Shown: positions 56,801 through 64,000 of the stretch, piece by piece
Position numbering within the stretch: the stretch's first letter is position 1
Layout: the number at the start of each line of letters is the position of its first letter
Assembly: GCA_016858145.1 (NCBI GenBank)
Contig: JAEHOE010000014.1
Coordinates: 1,460,587 to 1,524,586 of the forward strand
Length of the DNA: 64,000 nt
Direction of reading: 5' to 3'
Origin: Edaphochlamys debaryana
Lineage: Eukaryota > Chlorophyta > Chlorophyceae > Chlamydomonadales
Made by a program: the position numbers and the translations under genes
Notes under the pieces: model-generated
Databases searched by the model: none
What the model was told of the DNA's origin: nothing
What the model saw: the letters and a program-made list of their open reading frames with translations, nothing else

Positions 56801-59800
56801 CCGCTGGTTCCCCGCGCAGAGGCCCGGGCGCCGCCGCCAGGGAGATGGTTCCGTTGCTTGGGCGGCCAGGTGCGTGCACCAGCGGCGGCGGGGGCCCGGG
56901 GGAGACAGATTGATAATTCTTAGGCGCCGCCGCTGGTTCCCCGCGCAGAGGCCCGGGCGCCGCGCCAGGGAGATGGTTCCGTTGCTTGGGCGGCCAGGTG
57001 CGTGCACCAGCGGCGGCGGGGGCCCGGGGGAGACAGATTGATAATTCTTAGGCGCCGCCGCTGGTTCCCCGCGCAGAGGCCCGGGCGCCGCCGCCAGGGA
57101 GATGGTTCCGTTGCTTGGGCGGCCAGGTGCGTGCACCAGCGGCGGCGGGGGCCCGGGGGAGACAGATTGATAATTCTTAGGCGCCGCCGCTGGTTCCCCG
57201 CGCAGAGGCCCGGGCGCGCCGCCGCCAGGGAGATGGTTCCGTTGCTTGGGCGGCCAGGTGCGTGCACCAGCGGCGGCGGGGGCCCGGGGAGACAGATTGA
57301 TAATTCTTAGGCGCCGCCGCTGGTTCCCCGCGCAGAGGCCCGGGCGCCGCCGCCAGGGAGATGGTTCCGTTGCTTGGGCGGCCAGGTGCGTGAACCAGCG
57401 GCGGCGGGGGCCCGGGGGAGACAGATTGATAATTCTTAGGCGGCGCCGCTGGTTCCCCGCGCAGAGGCCCGGGCGCCGCCGCCAGGGAGATGGTTCCGTT
57501 GCTTGGGCGGCCAGGTGCGTGCACCAGCGGCGGCGGGGGCCCGGGGGAGACAGATTGATAATTCTTAGGCGCCGCCGCTGGTTCCCCGCGCAGAGGCCCG
57601 GGCGCCGCCGCCGCCAGGGAGATGGTTCCGTTGCTTGGGCGGCCAGGTGCGTGCACCAGCGGCGGCGGGGGCCCGGGGGAGACAGATTGATAATTCTTAG
57701 GCGCCGCCGCTGGTTCCCCGCGCAGAGGCCCGGGCGCCGCCGCCAGGGAGATGGTTCCGTTGCTTGGGCGGCCAGGTGCGTGCACCAGCGGCGGCGGGGG
57801 CCCGGGGGAGACAGATTGATAATTCTTAGGCGCCGCCGCTGGTTCCCCGCGCAGAGGCCCGGGCGCCGCCGCCAGGGAGATGGTTCCGTTGCTTGGGCGG
57901 CCAGGTGCGTGCACCAGCGGCGGCGGGGGCCCGGGGGAGACAGATTGATAATTCTTAGGCGCCGCCGCTGGTTCCCCGCGCAGAGGCCCGGGCGCCGCCG
58001 CCAGGGAGATGGTTCCGTTGCTTGGGCGGCCAGGTGCGTGCACCAGCGGCGGCGGGGGCCCGGGGGAGACAGATTGATAATTCTTAGGCGCCGCCGCTGG
58101 TTCCCCGCGCAGAGGCCCGGGCGCCGCCGCCAGGGAGATGGTTCCGTTGCTTGGGCGGCCAGGTGCGTGCACCAGCGGCGGCGGGGGCCCGGGGGAGACA
58201 GATTGATAATTCTTAGGCGCCGCCGCTGGTTCCCCGCGCAGAGGCCCGGGCGCCGCCGCCAGGGAGATGGTTCCGTTGCTTGGGCGGCCAGGTGCGTGCA
58301 CCAGCGGCGGCGGGGGCCCGGGGGAGACAGATTGATAATTCTTAGGCGCCGCCGCTGGTTCCCCGCGCAGAGGCCCGGGCGCCGCTGCCAGGGGGATGGT
58401 TCCGTTGCTTGGGCGGCCAGGTGCGTGCACCAGCGGCGGCGGGGGCCCGGGGGAGACAGATTGATAATTCTTAGGCGCCGCCGCTGGTTCCCCGCGCAGA
58501 GGCCCGGGCGCCGCCGCCAGGGGAGATGGTTCCGTTGCTTGGGCGGCCAGGTGCGTGCACCAGCGGCGGCGGGGGCCCGGGGGAGACAGATTGATAATTC
58601 TTAGGCGCCGCCGCTGGTTCCCCGCGCAGAGGCCCGGGCGCCGCCGCCGCCGCCAGGGAGATGGTTCCGTTGCTTGGGCGGCCAGGTGCGTGCACCAGCG
58701 GCGGCGGGGGCCCGGGGGAGACAGATTGATAATTCTTAGGCGCCGCCGCTGGTTCCCCGCGCAGAGGCCCGGGCGCCGCCGCCAGGGAGATGGTTCCGTT
58801 GCTTGGGCGGCCAGGTGCGTGCACCAGCGGCGGCGGGGGCCCGGGGGAGACAGATTGATAATTCTTAGGCGCCGCCGCTGGTTCCCCCGCGCAGAGGCCC
58901 GGGCGCCGCCGCCAGGGAGATGGTTCCGTTGCTTGGGCGGCCAGGTGCGTGCACCAGCGGCGGCGGGGGCCCGGGGGAGACAGATTGATAATTCTTAGGC
59001 GCCGCCGCTGGTTCCCCGCGCAGAGGCCCGGGCGCCGCGCCAGGGAGATGGTTCCGTTGCTTGGGCGGCCAGGTGCGTGCACCAGCGGCGGCGGGGGCCC
59101 GGGGGAGACAGATTGATAATTCTTAGGCGCCGCCGCTGGTTCCCCGCGCAGAGGCCCGGGCGCCGCCGCCAGGGGAGATGGTTCCGTTGCTTGGGCGGCC
59201 AGGTGCGTGCACCAGCGGCGGCGGGGGCCCGGGGGAGACAGATTGATAATTCTTAGGCGCCGCCGCTGGTTCCCCGCGCAGAGGCCCGGGCGCCGCCGCC
59301 AGGGAGATGGTTCCGTTGCTTGGGCGGCCAGGTGCGTGCACCAGCGGCGGCGGGGGGCCCGGGGGAGACAGATTGATAATTCTTAGGCGCCGCCGCTGGT
59401 TCCCCGCGCAGAGGCCCGGGCGCCGCCTGCCAGGGGGATGGTTCGTCCGTTGCTTGGGCGGCCAGGTGCGTGCACCAGCGGCGGCGGGGGCCCGGGGGAG
59501 ACAGATTGATAATTCTTAGGCGCCGCCGCTGGTTCCCCGCGCAGAGGCCCGGGCGCCGCCGCCAGGGGAGATGGTTCCGTTGCTTGGGCGGCCAGGTGCG
59601 TGCACCAGCGGCGGCGGGGGCCCGGGGGAGACAGATTGATAATTCTTAGGCGCCGCCGCTGGTTCCCCGCGCAGAGGCCCGGGCGCCGCCGCCAGGGAGA
59701 TGGTTCCGTTGCTTGGGCGGCCAGGTGCGTGCACCAGCGGCGGCGGGGGCCCGGGGGAGACAGATTGATAATTCTTAGGCGCCGCCGCTGGTTCCCCGCG

Positions 59801-60580
59801 CAGAGGCCCGGGCGCCGCCGCCAGGGAGATGGTTCCGTTGCTTGGGCGGCCAGGTGCGTGCACCAGCGGCGGCGGGGGCCCGGGGGAGACAGATTGATAA
59901 TTCTTAGGCGCCGCCGCTGGTTCCCCGCGCAGAGGCCCGGGCGCCGCCGCCAGGGAGATGGTTCCGTTGCTTGGGCGGCCAGGTGCGTGCACCAGCGGCG
60001 GCGGGGGCCCGGGGGAGACAGATTGATAATTCTTAGGCGCCGCCGCTGGTTCCCCGCGCAGAGGCCCGGGCGCCGCCGCCGCCAGGGAGATGGTTCCGTT
60101 GCTTGGGCGGCCAGGTGCGTGCACCAGCGGCGGCGGGGGCCCGGGGGAGACAGATTGATAATTCTTAGGCGCCGCCGCTGGTTCCCCGCGCAGAGGCCCG
60201 GGCGCCGCCGCCAGGGAGATGGTTCCGTTGCTTGGGCGGCCAGGTGCGTGCACCAGCGGCGGCGGGGGCCCGGGGGAGACAGATTGATAATTCTTAGGCG
60301 CCGCCGCTGGTTCCCCGCGCAGAGGCCCGGGCGCCGCCGCCAGGGAGATGGTTCCGTTGCTTGGGCGGCCAGGTGCGTAACCAGCGGCGGCGGGGGCCCG
60401 GGGGAGACAGATTGATAATTCTTAGGCGCCGCCGCTGGTTCCCCGCGCAGAGGCCCGGGCGCCGCCGCCAGGGAGATGGTTCCGTTGCTTGGGCGGCCAG
60501 GTGCGTGCACCAGCGGCGGCGGGGGCCCGGGGGAGACAGATTGATAATTCTTAGGCGCCGCCGCTGGTTCCCCGCGCAGA
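50900..60580. repeat. Homogenised core of the satellite
   Basis: Most successive monomers here are identical to the consensus, differing mainly in GCC copy number, an occasional GGCGGC variant, or AGGGGG for AGGGAG. This contrasts with the variant-rich units between 32380 and about 50000. Confidence 0.75.
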
Positions 60581-63500
60581 GGCCCGGGCGCCGCCGCCAG
60601 GGAGATGGTTCCGTTGCTTGGGCGGCCAGGTGCAGTAACCAGCGGCGGCGGGGGGCCCGGGGGAGACAGATTGATAATTCTTAGGCGCCGCCGCTGGTTC
60701 CCCGCGCAGAGGCCCGGGCGCCGCCGCCAGGGAGATGGTTCCGTTGCTTGGGCGGCCAGGTGCGTGCACCAGCGGCGGCGGGGGCCCGGGGGAGACAGAT
60801 TGATAATTCTTAGGCGGCCGCCGCTGGTTCCCCGCCGCAGAGGCCCGGGCGCCGCCGCCAGGGAGATGGTTCCGTTGCTTGGGCGGCCAGGTGCGTGCAC
60901 CAGCGGCGGCGGGGGCCCGGGGGAGACAGATTGATAATTCTTAGGCGCCGCCGCTGGTTCCCCGCGCAGGAGGCCCGGGCGCCGCCGCCAGGGAGATGGT
61001 TCCGTTGCTTGGGCGGCCAGGGGTGCGTGCACCAGCGGCGGCGGGGGCCCGGGGGAGACAGATTGATAATTCTTAGGCGGCCGCCGCTGGTTCCCCGCGC
61101 AGAGGCCCGGGCGCCGGCCGCCAGGGGAGATGGTTCCGTTGCTTGGGCGGCCAGGTGCGTGCACCAGCGGCGGCGGGGGCCCGGGGGGAGACAGATTGAT
61201 AATTCTTAGGCGCCGCCGCTGGTTCCCCGCGCAGAGGCCCGGGCCGCCGCCGCCGCCAGGGGGATGGTTCCGTTGCTTGGGCGGCCAGGTGCGTGCACCA
61301 GCGGCGGCGGGGGCCCGGGGGAGACAGATTGATAATTCTTAGGCGCCGCCGCTGGTTCCCCGCGCAGAGGCCCGGGCGCCGCCGCCAGGGAGATGGTTCC
61401 GTTGCTTGGGCGGCCAGGTGCGTGCACCAGCGGCGGCGGGGGCCCGGGGGAGACAGATTGATAATTCTTAGGCGCCGCCGCTGGTTCCCCGCGCAGAGGC
61501 CCGGGCGCCGCCGCCAGGGAGATGGTTCCCGTTGCTTGGGCGGGCCAAGGTGCGTGCACCAGCGGCGGCGGGGGGCCCGGGGGAGACAGATTGATAATTC
61601 TTAGGCGCCGCCGCTGGTTCCCCGCGCAGAGGCCCGGGCGCCGCCGCCAGGGAGATGGTTCCGTTGCTTGGGCGGCCAGGTGCGTGCACCAGCGGCGGCG
61701 GGGGCCCGGGGGAGACAGATTGATAATTCTTAGGCGGCCGCCGCTGGTTCCCCGCGCAGAGGCCCGGGCGCCCGCCGCCAGGGGGATGGTTCCGTTGCTT
61801 GGGCGGCCAGGTGCGTGCACCAGCGGCGGCGGGGGCCCGGGGGAGGACAGATTGATAATTCTTAGGCGCCGCCGCTGGTTCCCCGCGCAGAGGCCCGGGC
61901 GCCGCCGCCAGGGAGATGGTTCCGTTGCTTGGGCGGCCAGGTGCGTAGCACCAGCGGCGGCGGGGGCCCGGGGGAGACAGATTGATAATTCTTAGGCGCC
62001 GCGCTGGTTCCCCGCGCAGAGGCCCGGGCGCCGCCTGCCAGGGGGATGGTTCTCCGTTGCTTGGGCGGCCAGGTGCGTGCAACAGCGGCGGCGGGGGCCC
62101 GGGGGAGACAGATTGATAATTCTTAGGCGCCGCCGCTGGTTCCCCGCGCAGAGGCCCGGGCGCCGCCGCCAGGGAGATGGTTCCGTCGTTGCTTGGGCGG
62201 CCAGGTGCGTGCACCAGCGGCGGCGGGGGCCCGGGGGAGACCGATTGATAATTCTTAGGCGCCCGCCGCTGGTTCCCCGCGCAGAGGCCCGGGCGCCGCC
62301 GCCAGGGGAGATGGTTCCGCCTTTGCTTGGGCGGCCAGGTGCGTGCACCAGCGGCGGCGGGGGCCCGGGGGAGACAGATTGATAATTCTTAGGCGCCGCC
62401 GCTGGTTCCCCGCGCAGAGGCCCGGGCGCCGACGCCAGGGAGATGGTTCCGTTGCTTGGGCGGCCAGGTGCGTAACCAGCGGCGGCGGGGGCCCGGGGGA
62501 GACAGATTGATAATTCTTAGGCGCCGCCGCTGGTTCCCCGCGCAGAGGCCCGGGCGCCGCCGCCAGGGAGATGGTTTCCGTTGCTTGGGCGGCCAGGTGC
62601 GTGCACCAGCGGCGGACGGGGGCCCGGGGGAGACAGATTGATAATTCTTAGGCGCCGCCGGCTGGTTCCCCGCGCAGAGGCCCGGGCGCCGCTGCCAGGG
62701 GGATGGTTCCGTTGCTTGGCGGCCAGGTGCGTGCACCCAGCGGCGGCGGGGGCCCGGGGGAGACAGATTGATAATTCTTAGGGCGCCGCCGCTGGTTCCC
62801 CGCGCAGAGGCCCGGGCGCCCGCCGCCAGGGAGATGGTTCCGTTGCTTGGGCGGCCAGGTGCGTGCACCAGCGGCGGGGGGGCCCGGGGGAGACAGATTG
62901 ATAATTCTTAGGCGCCGCCGCTGGTTCCCCGCGCAGAGGCCGGGCGCCGCCGCCGCCGCCAGGAGATGGTTCCGTTGCTTGGGCGGCCAGGTGCGTGCAC
63001 CAGCGGCGGCGGGGGCCCGGGGGAGACAGATTGATAATTCTTAGGCGCCGCCGCTGGTTCCCCGCGCAGAGGCCCGGGCGCCGCCGCCAGGGAGATGGTT
63101 CCGTTGCTTGGGCGGCCAGGTGCGTGCACCAGCGGCGGCGGGGGCCCGGGGGAGACAGATTGATAATTCTTAGGCGCCGCCGCTGGTTCCCCGCGCAGAG
63201 GCCCGGGCGCCGCCGCCAGGGAGATGGTTCCGTTGCTTGGGCGGCCAGGTGCGTGCACCAGCGGCGGCGGGGGCCCGGGGGAGACAGATTGATAATTCTT
63301 AGGCGCCGCCGCTGGTTCCCCGCGCAGAGGCCCGGGCGCCGCCGCCGCCAGGGAGATGGTTCCGTTGCTTGGGCGGCCAGGTGCGTGCACCAGCGGCGGC
63401 GGGGGCCCGGGGGAGACAGATTGATAATTCTTAGGCGCCGCCGCTGGTTCCCCGCGCAGAGGCCCGGGCGCCGCCGCCAGGGGGATGGTTCCGTTGCTTG

Positions 63501-64000
63501 GGCGGCCAGGTGCGTGCACCAGCGGCGGCGGGGGCCCGGGGGAGACAGATTGATAATTCTTAGGCGCCGCCGCTGGGTCCCCGCGCAGAGGCCCGGGCGC
63601 CGCCGCCAGGGAGATGGTTCCGTTGCTTGGGCGGCCAGGTGCGTGCACCAGCGGCGGCGGGGGCCCGGGGGAGACAGATTGATAATTCTTAGGCGCCGCC
63701 GCTGGTTCCCCGCCGAGGCAGAGGCCCGGGCGCCGCCGCCAGGGGGATGGTTCCGTTGCTTGGGCGGCCAGGTGGATGCACCAGCGCGGCGGGGGCCGGG
63801 GGAGAAGATTGATAATTCTTAGGCGCCGCCGCTGGTTCCCCCGCGCAGAGGCCGGGCGCCGCCGCCAGGGGGATGGTTCCGTTGCTTGGGCGGCCAGGTG
63901 CGTGCACCAGCGGCGGCGGGGGCCCGGGGAGACAGATTGATAATTCTTAGGCGCCGCCGCTGGTTCCCCGCGCAGAGGCCCGGGCGCCGCCGCCAGGGGA

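Larger units (their letters stand above)
32380..64000. repeat. 129-bp GC-rich satellite array, about 245 tandem copies, open at the right edge
   Basis: A head-to-tail monomer of 129 bp fills the last 31.6 kb and runs off the window. Starting at GATAATTCTTAGG, each unit carries CGCCGCCGCTGGT, CCCCGCGCAGAGGCCCGGG, a (GCC)n stretch, AGATGGTTCCGTTGCTTGGG, CGGCCAGGTGCGTGCACC, AGCGGCGGCGGGGGCCCGG and GGGAGACAGATT. Recurrent variants: GGCGCC or GGCGGC after CTTAG; CCCGGGCG, CCCGAGCG or CCCGGGCACC; extra GCC triplets; TTCCGTTGC, TTCCGTCCGTTGC or TTCCGTCCTCTGC; GTGCGTGCACC or GTGCATAAACC; GGGGGAGAC, GGGCGAGAC or GGGGAGGAC. The first unit is partial. No gene, transposon end or telomere repeat lies within it. 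Confidence 0.97.

Noticed and set aside
32380..64000. Very long open frames in the satellite on both strands (up to 809 codons, for example minus 46080-43651)
   Set aside because: They exist because the monomer length (129) is divisible by three and the AT core has stops in few frames. Several frames on both strands are open at once, they break wherever a 4-nt variant or indel occurs, and none has a start context, domain or splice link.
32380..64000. CRISPR array
   Set aside because: There are no unique spacers; repeat and spacer would both be part of one near-constant 129-bp unit, no cas genes are present, and the context is eukaryotic.
32380..64000. Calling the satellite a centromere or subtelomere
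   Set aside because: Only size and uniformity point that way. No telomere repeat, centromeric retroelement or positional evidence is in the window, so it is left as a possibility only.

Overview
The window reads as nuclear DNA of a GC-rich green alga (core Chlorophyta, probably Chlorophyceae). This rests on many short spliced exons with GT-AG introns, a plastid-type biotin carboxylase with an N-terminal targeting sequence, a plant/algal-type DUR3 urea symporter, F-box-like/ankyrin-like proteins of the kind common in Volvocales and Sphaeropleales, and a Penelope-like reverse transcriptase relic. Genus and species cannot be fixed from the sequence alone. There are no operons, tRNA genes or rRNA genes.

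Layout. 1-2660: retroelement relic, C-rich low-complexity DNA and one copy of a dispersed repeat. 2661-11831 (minus): a 24-exon DUR3 urea/proton symporter whose exons join in frame to 741 codons plus stop. 11832-13740: intergenic, with short direct repeats and one unrecognised coding-like fragment. 13740-16063 (minus): an F-box-like/ankyrin-like gene that has lost its last exon to a stop codon and a frameshift. 16416-16899: a complete small hAT-type MITE with 16-bp terminal inverted repeats and an 8-bp target duplication. 17877-19319 (minus): a paralogous ankyrin-like gene lacking a recognisable N-terminus. 19902-22680 (plus): a secreted or Golgi sulfotransferase-like protein. 24254-25416 (minus): a small intact three-exon gene made of a Ty3/gypsy integrase C-terminus plus a chromodomain, a candidate domesticated retroelement protein. 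26192-31479 (plus): a 14-exon plastid biotin carboxylase (512 aa).

From about 32380 to the right edge (64000, still running) the window is a single tandem satellite: a 129-bp monomer in roughly 245 copies. Its left part carries shared variants and multi-unit duplications, its centre-right part is almost uniform, and its last 3.4 kb is peppered with one-off indels. Every monomer has a GC-rich 13-bp dyad flanking a short AT-rich core. Because 129 is a multiple of 3, very long open frames run through it in several frames on both strands; I regard these as non-coding.

The genes do not form one pathway. DUR3 (urea nitrogen import) and biotin carboxylase (first step of plastid fatty acid synthesis) are housekeeping or metabolic genes; the others are lineage-expanded families and mobile-element derivatives. 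Nearly all introns start with a G-rich tract and end with a C-rich tract, so the two ends of each intron are complementary. Gene models are by-eye splice predictions checked only by reading-frame continuity and family resemblance.
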